Assembly: GCA_902783405.1 (NCBI GenBank)
Contig: CACZQZ010000031.1
Coordinates: forward strand, 1-13,521
Reading direction: 5' to 3'
Origin: an uncultured Erysipelotrichaceae bacterium
GTDB lineage: Bacteria; Bacillota_I; Bacilli_A; RF39; UBA660
DNA: 13,521 bases
A program made the translations under genes and the position numbers. This document shows positions 1 through 5,482 of this stretch, in pieces. Within the stretch, counting starts at the first letter, position 1. Each line of letters begins with the position of its first letter. The notes under the pieces are model-generated. The model saw only the letters and a list, made by a program, of their open reading frames with translations. It had not been told where the DNA came from and did not search any database.

Positions 1-336
1 ACAGATATAAAGAAAAATATTATGATAACTGATAGAGATGAAATATTGGCGTATGATGGAAAAAATAAAAAAGAATTTCTTCATAAAAAAATAGGAAAAG
101 ATATCGTAGATGCAATAGAAAAAAGAAAAGATATTGTAGAAAAATATGAAAAAAAATTTATTTTTACAGACAAATGTGAATTAACTTGTACTTACGCTAT
201 TAGTACTATCATATCTGGTGGCATCGAAATAGGAACTGTCATTATCTTTGATGAAGAAAAAAAAGTAGATGAAATTGATTATAAAATAGCGCATATCATT
301 TCTAAATTTTTATCAAAGCATCTTGAACAAGAATAA
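1..336 (+). CDS. spoVT: Stage V sporulation protein T, C-terminal part (partial, 5' end outside window)
   Basis: SpoVT is an AbrB-family transcription factor of the developing forespore; it has an N-terminal AbrB DNA-binding domain and a C-terminal GAF-like domain. Only the GAF half is here: the frame is open from base 1 and gives 111 codons before TAA. The visible part has the family pattern, with a 'TDRDEILAYDG' segment like the B. subtilis SpoVT 'CDRDVYIAVSG' segment, then 'KKEFLHKKI' and a final strand-helix region 'IGTVIIFDEEKKVDEIDYK' near the C-terminus. The ATG at 22 is internal, not the start. AbrB itself lacks this domain, so a SpoVT ortholog is the better call. The T-box promoter of the next operon overlaps its last codons, and I see no terminator between them. 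Confidence 0.85.
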   Translation, partial: TDIKKNIMITDRDEILAYDGKNKKEFLHKKIGKDIVDAIEKRKDIVEKYEKKFIFTDKCELTCTYAISTIISGGIEIGTVIIFDEEKKVDEIDYKIAHIISKFLSKHLEQE

Positions 337-351
337 ACTTTGTGTTATAAT
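323..351 (+). promoter_or_regulatory. Sigma-A-type promoter for the T-box/dUTPase/metG operon
   Basis: A -35 box TTGAAC (323-328) and a perfect -10 box TATAAT (346-351) are separated by 17 bp, and a TG one base before the -10 box (343-344) makes it an extended -10. The expected start is near 358, at the beginning of the T-box leader. The -35 box lies within the last codons of spoVT. Confidence 0.7.
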
Positions 352-357
352 TTGACT

Positions 358-556
358 TAAATACGGAGAAGGAAAGAGAAATAGGAAATTTTTATAGAGA
401 CTTTGTGGTTGGTGGAAACAAAGAAAAGGAACTATTTTAAATGATTCTGGAGTAGCGATTAGCCGCAAGTGTGCGTTATCAAATGAGTGTATAGAGAAAT
501 CTATAAATTAAGGTGGTACCACGGCTAGTTCGTCCTTAAATTTATAGATTTTTTTT
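358..556 (+). ncRNA. T-box riboswitch, methionine specifier (tRNA-Met)
   Basis: This is a leader RNA that senses uncharged tRNA and controls the genes downstream. The Stem I distal part shows CTTTG/CAAAG (401-405/419-423) around a GGTTGGTGG loop, as in classical T-boxes. The specifier region reads AAATGATTCTGGAG. By the usual register (codon, then a purine, then the CTGGAG-type stretch) the specifier is ATG at 441-443, that is Met, which fits metG in the operon. The T-box sequence AAGGTGGTACCACGG is at 510-524. Its UGGU bulge (514-517) can pair with an ACCA tRNA end, so it expects discriminator base A. The antiterminator fold is AAGG/CCTT (510-513/534-537), a 7-nt bulge (514-520) and ACG/CGT (521-523/531-533). 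Confidence 0.92.
497..556 (+). terminator. T-box intrinsic terminator hairpin nested on the antiterminator helix
   Basis: Bases 497-513 pair with 534-550 in a helix of about 17 bp with a single bulged A (540), followed by eight T (549-556) and then the GGAGG ribosome binding site of the next gene. The inner part of this helix is the T-box antiterminator. In standard T-boxes the terminator uses a separate downstream copy of the GGACG arm, and none is present here. A smaller hairpin, TATAGA-GAAA-TCTATA (490-505), competes for the outer 5' arm and could be the switch. Confidence 0.7.
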
Positions 557-565
557 GGAGGTAAA

Positions 566-1027
566 ATGAGATATTTTGAAAAAATAAGTTTTGAAGAATT
601 TAAAAAAGATGTAATAGATGACATAAACTTGTATGAAACATATCAAATACCAACAAGAGAAACAAAATATGCAGCAGGTTATGACTTCTATTCTTTAGAA
701 GATTTTGTATTAGCACCAGGAGAAATAAAAAAAATTCCAACAGGAATAAAAGCAAATATGAATGATGATGAGGTTTTACTTCTTATGGATAGAAGTAGTA
801 TGGGATTTAAATATAATGTTAGATTTTGTAATCAGATAGGAGTCATTGATAAAGACTATTATAATAATAAAGATAACGAAGGACATATTTTTATTAAAAT
901 TCAAAATGAAGGAGATAAAGATTATGTTGTAAAAAAAGGAGATGCTATCTGTCAAGGAATCTTTATTAAATATTTAACAGTAGATCATGAAGAAGAAAAA
1001 TATCAGATAAGAAAAAGTGATTATTAG
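566..1027 (+). CDS. dUTPase-family protein lacking motif V
   Basis: This 153-residue protein belongs to the trimeric dUTPase fold, which hydrolyses dUTP to dUMP and pyrophosphate to keep uracil out of DNA and to supply dTMP synthesis. Motif I is AAGYDFYS (36-43), motif II has RSS (76-78), motif III is IGVIDKDY (91-98) with the catalytic Asp and the uracil-contacting Tyr, and motif IV is KKGDAICQ (123-130). The C-terminal motif V, normally an R-GG-GST arm that closes over the active site, is absent: the protein stops after IRKSDY. No motif V remains in the other frames. The ribosome binding site GGAGG (557-561) is 4 nt before the ATG. It is the first gene after the Met T-box, and its TAG overlaps the metG ribosome binding site. 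dUTPase-like fold is near certain; activity as a normal dUTPase is not. Confidence 0.8.
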   Translation: MRYFEKISFEEFKKDVIDDINLYETYQIPTRETKYAAGYDFYSLEDFVLAPGEIKKIPTGIKANMNDDEVLLLMDRSSMGFKYNVRFCNQIGVIDKDYYNNKDNEGHIFIKIQNEGDKDYVVKKGDAICQGIFIKYLTVDHEEEKYQIRKSDY

Positions 1028-1037
1028 GAGGGATATC

Positions 1038-2594
1038 ATGGATAAAAAATTTTATATTTCAACAGCTATTGCTTATACATCTGCAAAACCACATATTGGA
1101 AATACGTATGAAATTGTTTTAGCAGATGCTATTGCAAGATACAAGAGATTAACAGGATACGATGTTTACTTTCAAACAGGAACCGATGAACATGGTCAAA
1201 AAATAGAAGAAAAAGCAAAAGCTGCAGGAAAAAGTCCGCAAGAATTTGTAGATGAAGTTGCTTTAGAAGTAAGAAGAATTTGGGACTGTCTTAATACAAG
1301 TTATGATAAATTTGTAAGAACAACGAATCCTGCACATGAAGAAGTAGTAGCTAAAATATTTGAAAAACTATACAATCAAGGAGATATTTATAAAGGAGAA
1401 TATGAAGGTTTATACTGCACACCTTGTGAATCATTCTTTACAGAATCTCAAGCACCAGACGGAATTTGTCCAGATTGCGGAAGAAAATTAGATCATGCTA
1501 AAGAAGAAGCATATTTCTTTAATTTACAAAAATATTGTGATCGGTTAATGAAACATATCGAGGGAAATCCTGACTTTATTAAACCAGAAAGTAGGAAAAA
1601 TGAAATTGTAAATAACTTCTTGAAACCAGGATTACAAGATTTATGTGTGTCACGAAGTTCCTTTACATGGGGTGTTCCTGTCAAATTTGATAAAAAACAT
1701 GTCATTTATGTTTGGATTGACGCACTAACCAATTACATTACTTTCTTAGGATATGATTTAGATAAACAGTCAGAAGAATTTAAAAAATATTGGCCGGCAG
1801 ATGTTCATTTGATTGGAAAAGATATTTTAAGATTTCATACCATTTATTGGCCAATTATCTTAATGGCTCTAGATTTACCTCTTCCAAAACAAGTTTTTGG
1901 TCATCCTTGGGTATTATGTGGAACAGATAAAATGAGTAAATCAAAAGGAAATGTATTATATGCAGATGAACTTGTAGAATTATTTGGAATCGATGCTGTA
2001 AGATATTATTTATTACATGAAATACCTTATGCAAATGATGGAACAATCACTTATGAACTATTAATTGAAAGAATTAATTCAGATTTAGCAAACATTCTTG
2101 GAAATTTAGTAAATAGAACGATATCTATGTCAAAAAAATACTTTGATGGAGTAGTAATTAAACCAACACAATTTGAAGATATCGATAAAGATTTAATTAC
2201 AGCTGTAAGAAACTTACCAAATAAAGTAGAAAAAGCTATGTCTGATTTCCATGTAGCAGATGCTTTAGATGAAATCTTTGATATCTATAGAAAATGTAAC
2301 AAATATATTGATGAGACTATGCCATGGGTTTTAGCTAAAGAAGATAAAAAAGAACGACTAGCTACTGTGCTTTATAATTTGCTTGAAGCTATCAGATGTG
2401 CTACTATTTTACTAGCACCATTCTTACCAGATACGGCAGATAAAATATTTAATCAATTAAATACAGAAAATAGATTCTTAGATTCCATTGAAGGATTCAA
2501 TGGAATGGATATAGGATTAAAATTAAATGATCCAGAACCTTTATTTCAAAGAATTGATAAAGAAAAAAAATTAGAAGAAATTAAAAATATGTAA
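1038..2594 (+). CDS. metG: Methionyl-tRNA synthetase, short form
   Basis: MetRS attaches methionine to tRNA-Met using ATP in the cytoplasm. The 518-residue protein is a class I synthetase. It has HIGN at 19-22, a zinc knuckle with C127, C130, C144 and C147 in the connective peptide, and KMSKS at 298-302. The helical anticodon-binding region follows. It ends soon after, without the C-terminal OB-fold tRNA-binding extension that makes B. subtilis MetRS about 660 residues; such short forms occur and should be active. An upstream ATG at 1017 is in frame, but the start at 1038 has AGGAGGG (1026-1032) six bases before it and gives the usual N-terminus MDKKFYISTAIAY. The gene is controlled by the Met T-box through the dUTPase gene and ends at a strong terminator. 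Confidence 0.97.
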   Translation: MDKKFYISTAIAYTSAKPHIGNTYEIVLADAIARYKRLTGYDVYFQTGTDEHGQKIEEKAKAAGKSPQEFVDEVALEVRRIWDCLNTSYDKFVRTTNPAHEEVVAKIFEKLYNQGDIYKGEYEGLYCTPCESFFTESQAPDGICPDCGRKLDHAKEEAYFFNLQKYCDRLMKHIEGNPDFIKPESRKNEIVNNFLKPGLQDLCVSRSSFTWGVPVKFDKKHVIYVWIDALTNYITFLGYDLDKQSEEFKKYWPADVHLIGKDILRFHTIYWPIILMALDLPLPKQVFGHPWVLCGTDKMSKSKGNVLYADELVELFGIDAVRYYLLHEIPYANDGTITYELLIERINSDLANILGNLVNRTISMSKKYFDGVVIKPTQFEDIDKDLITAVRNLPNKVEKAMSDFHVADALDEIFDIYRKCNKYIDETMPWVLAKEDKKERLATVLYNLLEAIRCATILLAPFLPDTADKIFNQLNTENRFLDSIEGFNGMDIGLKLNDPEPLFQRIDKEKKLEEIKNM

Positions 2595-2617
2595 AATGAT
2601 GTAAATTGTCGATAAAA

Positions 2618-2649
2618 AAAAAGAGCAAAATGTTGAGATTGCTCTTTTT
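2618..2649 (+). terminator. Intrinsic terminator of the metG operon
   Basis: AAAAAGAGCAA (2618-2628) pairs perfectly with TTGCTCTTTTT (2639-2649) around a 10-nt loop, with the T-run in the 3' arm. It lies 24 bases after the metG stop. The loop also holds the -35 box of the next transcription unit. Confidence 0.85.
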
Positions 2650-2661
2650 GTATGATATAGT
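2633..2661 (+). promoter_or_regulatory. Predicted promoter of the 58-residue membrane protein gene
   Basis: TTGAGA (2633-2638) and TATAGT (2656-2661), each one mismatch from consensus, are separated by 17 bp. The -35 box sits in the loop and 3' arm of the metG terminator, so the metG unit ends where this one begins. The start would be near 2668, with the ribosome binding site about 10 bases on. Confidence 0.5.
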
Positions 2662-2692
2662 AAAAAAGGTTGAAAAATAGGAGAGAACATGA

Positions 2693-2869
2693 ATGAATGA
2701 AAATGTAAGGAAAGAAGTGAGATTTGTAATCCTATTAATTTTATTATTTGGATTTATAACTTTAGGAAGTATGATTACAAAGTTTCAGTTACTAGATTTA
2801 TTGTATTTCTTATTTTTGATTTATGTTTTAATAAAATATTTGTATATAAAATTAAGTCACAGGTTGTGA
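2693..2869 (+). CDS. Small two-helix membrane protein, unknown function
   Basis: This 58-codon reading frame starts at ATG 2693 and ends at TGA 2867-2869. A ribosome binding site AGGAGAG (2678-2684) lies 8 nt before the start. The protein has two hydrophobic stretches, about residues 11-27 (beginning FVILLILLFG) and 34-50 (beginning LDLLYFLFLIYV). A short polar turn containing one lysine separates them. Basic residues at both ends (N-terminal K and R, C-terminal K, H, R) suggest a hairpin with both termini in the cytoplasm. It has its own predicted promoter, and a terminator overlaps its stop codon, so it looks like a single-gene transcript. I recognise no family. The ribosome binding site and flanking signals support a real gene, but short hydrophobic frames are easy to find in AT-rich DNA. 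Confidence 0.6.
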   Translation: MNENVRKEVRFVILLILLFGFITLGSMITKFQLLDLLYFLFLIYVLIKYLYIKLSHRL

Positions 2870-2878
2870 TTTTTTTTA
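2854..2878 (+). terminator. Intrinsic terminator overlapping the end of the small membrane protein gene
   Basis: TCACA (2857-2861) and TGTGA (2865-2869) form a stem around a 3-nt loop. A G-T pair and A-T pairs extend it outward, and eight T follow (2870-2877). The hairpin includes the last codons and the TGA stop of the 58-residue frame. Confidence 0.7.
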
Positions 2879-2879
2879 T

Positions 2880-2907
2880 TTGAAAAAGTTATTATTTATG
2901 ATAGAAT
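2880..2907 (+). promoter_or_regulatory. Predicted promoter of the lipoprotein/tatD unit
   Basis: TTGAAA (2880-2885) and TAGAAT (2902-2907) are separated by 16 bp, immediately after the preceding terminator. The predicted start is about 18 bases before the lipoprotein ATG, leaving room for the GAGGAG ribosome binding site. Confidence 0.5.
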
Positions 2908-2931
2908 ATTCCTTGGTAAAGAGGAGATATT

Positions 2932-3447
2932 ATGAAAAATAAATTAAAATTATTAAAAATCAAATTATTATTATATGGAAGCTTAACAGCTTCTACGTTA
3001 GCAACAGGATGTTCAGTAAAAAAAGAATCAATAACTCAGATGAGTGAAATGCAAGAATTTAATTTAGATATAAAAGATTCATCAGATTATAAAATTATCC
3101 ATGTAATTAATTCTTTTGAAAGAGAAAATACATATTTTGTAAAAACACTTGAGTTGGAAGATTTAAATAAATATGAAGATAATGATAAGTATCGTAAATA
3201 TTTTACAATAAAGAATTTTTCTGAATATAATTCGATTTTGTATATTGATGTTTTTTCTGGAATAGTAGTTTCAGTAAAACATACAAATAAAAATGAAACT
3301 TTGTTTTCTTTTAGTACTGTTTTAGAAGAAGAAAATGCATATGACTATATTTCTTCTTACTTAGATGAGAAAGACTATTATAATAAAGAGGAGATTGAAA
3401 TGTTACTCCTTAACTCAAATGAAAAAAAACTTGTAAAACAAAAATAG
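2932..3447 (+). CDS. Predicted lipoprotein, unknown function
   Basis: This 171-residue protein has a lysine-rich N-terminus, a hydrophobic segment from about 12 to 24 and a lipobox-like LATGC with C27, followed by a charged SVKKES linker. It is therefore probably cut by signal peptidase II and anchored to the outer face of the membrane. The -3 position is Ala rather than the usual Leu, so the lipobox is slightly atypical. The mature part is about 145 residues, rich in Asp, Glu, Asn and Lys, and looks like alternating strands (for example SILYIDVFSGIVVSV) with an acidic helical end. I recognise no domain. A GAGGAG ribosome binding site precedes the ATG. tatD starts 35 bases after its stop with no terminator between, so the two are probably co-transcribed. 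Confidence 0.8.
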   Translation: MKNKLKLLKIKLLLYGSLTASTLATGCSVKKESITQMSEMQEFNLDIKDSSDYKIIHVINSFERENTYFVKTLELEDLNKYEDNDKYRKYFTIKNFSEYNSILYIDVFSGIVVSVKHTNKNETLFSFSTVLEEENAYDYISSYLDEKDYYNKEEIEMLLLNSNEKKLVKQK

Positions 3448-3482
3448 TATTATTTATAGTATAATAAGTATGAGGTGAATGT

Positions 3483-4235
3483 ATGATAGATACACATTGT
3501 CACTTGGATGAATATGATAATTTAGATGAAATTATTAATCATATGAAGGATAACGTCATGATTACAAGTGGTGTTGATATGAAAACTAATAAATTTGTAT
3601 TAGAAGTAGTTAAACATCCGACAATCTATGGAACAATTGGTCTTCATCCAGAAAATGTTAACGATAATTATGAAGAAGAATTAAGATTTATAGAAGAACA
3701 TATTAATGATGAAAAAATAGTAGGTATTGGTGAAATAGGTCTTGATTATCATTATACAAAGGAAAATATAGAATTACAAAAAGAAATTTTTAAACGACAA
3801 TTAATTCTTGCCCAAAAATGTCATAAAATGGTGGTAATCCATAGTAGAGATTCCATTTTAGATACATATACTATATTAAAAGAGTTAAAATTTAAAGAAA
3901 AAGTTGTTCTTCATTGTTATTCATCTAGTTTAGAAATGGCAAAAAGATTTTTGGAATTTCCTATCATGTTTGGTATTGGAGGAGTTTTAACTTTTAAGAA
4001 TGAAAAAAAATTAAAAGAAATCGTAAAAGTACTTCCACTGGAATATTTACTTTTAGAAACGGATAGTCCTTATTTAACACCAGAACCTTTTAGAGGAAAG
4101 AAAAATGAACCATATAACATTTATTACGTAGCGTGTAAAATTGCTGAAATAAAAGGAATTAAAGTAGAAGAAGTCTTAAAAATTACTACCGAAAATGCTA
4201 AGCGTCAATTTGACTTAAAACCCAATTTATGGTAA
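3483..4235 (+). CDS. tatD: TatD-family metal-dependent hydrolase (DNase)
   Basis: TatD proteins are TIM-barrel, two-metal hydrolases of the amidohydrolase superfamily; characterised members are 3'-5' DNases linked to DNA repair. The 250-residue length is typical. Every expected metal-site residue can be seen: H5 and H7 in DTHCH, E84 in GEIGLDYH, H120 in VIHSRD, H144 in LHCYSS, and D194 in LLETDSPYL, followed by the PEPFRGK-N-P signature. A ribosome binding site GAGGTG (3472-3477) is 5 nt before the ATG. Its place downstream of metG and upstream of a YabE-like gene matches B. subtilis metS-yabD-yabE, so it is the YabD-type ortholog. The promoter of the next gene lies in its last codons. Confidence 0.95.
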   Translation: MIDTHCHLDEYDNLDEIINHMKDNVMITSGVDMKTNKFVLEVVKHPTIYGTIGLHPENVNDNYEEELRFIEEHINDEKIVGIGEIGLDYHYTKENIELQKEIFKRQLILAQKCHKMVVIHSRDSILDTYTILKELKFKEKVVLHCYSSSLEMAKRFLEFPIMFGIGGVLTFKNEKKLKEIVKVLPLEYLLLETDSPYLTPEPFRGKKNEPYNIYYVACKIAEIKGIKVEEVLKITTENAKRQFDLKPNLW

Positions 4236-4238
4236 AAT
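4210..4238 (+). promoter_or_regulatory. Extended -10 promoter for the G5-3D gene
   Basis: TTGACT (4210-4215) and TAAAAT (4233-4238) are 17 bp apart, with a TG one base upstream of the -10 box (4230-4231). The -35 box and the spacer lie in the end of tatD, so the G5-3D gene probably has its own transcription in addition to readthrough. Confidence 0.6.
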
Positions 4239-4268
4239 TAATTTGTCTATTAATTTGAGGTGAGTTAA

Positions 4269-5018
4269 ATGAAATTAATATTGATAGAGCTTTGTAAAAA
4301 AATTGTCAAAGTTCTAGTAATTGCTTTTGTTTCATTTACAGGGTACAAGGAAGACAATTATTCTGCAAAAAATACAAATAAGAATAAAAGTCTAACATTA
4401 ATGACAGAGATAACCCCTTATACGACAGAAGTAAAATACAATAAAGATATAGAAAAGGGAAAACAAAATGTTCTTCAAGAAGGTTCTAATGGATACATTA
4501 TTACAAATGAAGAAACAAAAGAAAAAATTATCGAAAAACAAGCTATAAACAAAATTGTAGAAGAGGGAACAAAAGAAACAGTAGTTCCTACTGTTCAAAC
4601 AAAAAAAACGGAATCACAAGTTCAAACGATAAAATCTAGTTCATCTAAAGCAAACACAATCGAATCATTTACTGGTAAAATGACTGCTTATGGTGGAGAT
4701 TGTTGTGGTGGTTCAGGTAGTGTAGCTTATGTTCATCATAATTTACTTAGAGATGGTATTTACTATCATGATAATACTTTTGGAGATGTTAGAATTTTAT
4801 CTGCAGCTCCACAAAAATTTACTGCTGGAACAATTGTTGAAGTAGTAGAAAGTGGAAATACATATTATGGGATTGTTTTAGACTGGGGAGGTTCTATGCG
4901 AAATGCATGGAATAATGGAACCGTTTGGATGGATTTAGCATTTAGAACGGAAGCTGAAGCAGCAAGTTATGGAACAAAATATAATGTTACATTTAATATA
5001 AAAAGGTATGGATGGTAA
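4269..5018 (+). CDS. G5 and 3D domain cell-wall protein (YabE-like)
   Basis: This 249-residue protein is predicted to be exported or membrane-anchored: a hydrophobic segment runs from about residue 12 to 24. A G5 domain follows at about 45-103 (TPYTTEVKYN, then a G-K-N-V-QEG-NG pattern ending near VEEGTKE). A Ser/Thr/Lys-rich linker leads to a 3D-type double-psi barrel from about 134 to the end. G5 domains bind wall or surface polymers, and 3D domains resemble lytic transglycosylase barrels, so peptidoglycan remodelling is likely. Of the three hallmark aspartates, D205 (LDWGG) and D222 (WMDLAF) are present, but the usual AVDP motif reads SAAP. A Cys-Cys pair sits at 145-146. Synteny after metG-tatD points to a shortened YabE. 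The next gene starts one base after its stop. Confidence 0.82.
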   Translation: MKLILIELCKKIVKVLVIAFVSFTGYKEDNYSAKNTNKNKSLTLMTEITPYTTEVKYNKDIEKGKQNVLQEGSNGYIITNEETKEKIIEKQAINKIVEEGTKETVVPTVQTKKTESQVQTIKSSSSKANTIESFTGKMTAYGGDCCGGSGSVAYVHHNLLRDGIYYHDNTFGDVRILSAAPQKFTAGTIVEVVESGNTYYGIVLDWGGSMRNAWNNGTVWMDLAFRTEAEAASYGTKYNVTFNIKRYGW

Positions 5019-5019
5019 A

Positions 5020-5391
5020 ATGATAGAAATACAAAAATTACAAGATTTAGCGCAAAGCTATGAAATCTCTTTTGATTTAGTGAAAGAATATAAAGATAGA
5101 TTACTTGTTTGTCCACTTCTTCAAGGAGACGAAGAATCTTTATTAGAATGCTTAGAAGAATTTATTTCAGAACGAAAATCTTTAAATCAGAGAAAAGAAA
5201 GAATGTCTTTAGAAGATACATTTTCAAGTGTTATATATAGAAAATATGGAGATCGTGCAGTTCCATATCTAAGTACTACCTATAAAGAACTTTATCATAT
5301 TTCAGATGATAATGAATATTTAGCAGAACTTATGAATGAAGAAAGTACATTTGATGAAGAAATGTATGATTATCATGGATTTAAACGTTAA
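5020..5391 (+). CDS. Acidic hypothetical protein
   Basis: The predicted protein has 123 residues and no signal peptide or membrane segment. It is Glu/Asp-rich and probably mostly helical, with a polar charged middle (FISERKSLNQRKERMS) and an acidic tail (ESTFDEEMYDYHG). I recognise no domain. It is not an obvious RnmV or KsgA, the proteins that follow yabE in B. subtilis. The start is uncertain. ATG 5020 lies one base after the stop of the G5-3D gene, with GGA at 5010-5012 seven bases upstream, which fits translational coupling. ATG 5008 would add four residues and overlap the previous gene by 11 bases, but its AGG is only one base away. A terminator hairpin begins at its stop codon. Confidence 0.75.
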   Translation: MIEIQKLQDLAQSYEISFDLVKEYKDRLLVCPLLQGDEESLLECLEEFISERKSLNQRKERMSLEDTFSSVIYRKYGDRAVPYLSTTYKELYHISDDNEYLAELMNEESTFDEEMYDYHGFKR

Positions 5392-5413
5392 AAAGCAGAA
5401 ATGCTTTTTTTTT
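5390..5413 (+). terminator. Intrinsic terminator after the G5-3D/hypothetical unit
   Basis: AAAAAGCA (5390-5397), a GAAA tetraloop (5398-5401) and TGCTTTTT (5402-5409) form a perfect 8-bp stem continuing into a nine-base T-run (5405-5413). The stem starts within the TAA stop codon. Confidence 0.85.
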
Positions 5414-5436
5414 CTAGAAATAACCCAAAAAGAAGC

Positions 5437-5465
5437 AAGACAAATGAGGTAAAATATTGTATAAT
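5437..5465 (+). promoter_or_regulatory. Predicted promoter of the DHH-rplI-dnaB-M23-walJ-rlmH operon
   Basis: A perfect TATAAT (5460-5465) is preceded, 17 bp upstream, by AAGACA (5437-5442), which matches the last four bases of TTGACA. It lies between a strong terminator and the first gene of the operon, about 17 bases before its ATG. Confidence 0.55.
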
Positions 5466-5482
5466 ATAAAAGAGGTGCAGAT

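Noticed and set aside
1493..1705. Minus-strand frame inside metG, and similar ones at 1855-2046, 4398-4598, 6139-6360, 7478-7708 and 8378-8560
   Set aside because: All lie opposite well-supported genes, lack recognisable domains, and are low-complexity translations expected from AT-rich antisense sequence.
2689..2700. A three-codon ATG-AAT-GAA-TGA frame just before and overlapping the start of the 58-residue gene
   Set aside because: Too short to call. The repeated GAATGA makes it look like a chance product of the ATGAATGAATG start region, although a leader role cannot be excluded.
3460..3465. TATAAT between the lipoprotein gene and tatD
   Set aside because: No -35 box at a suitable distance (the nearest, TTGTAA, is 23 bp away) and no TG extension, so I do not call a promoter.
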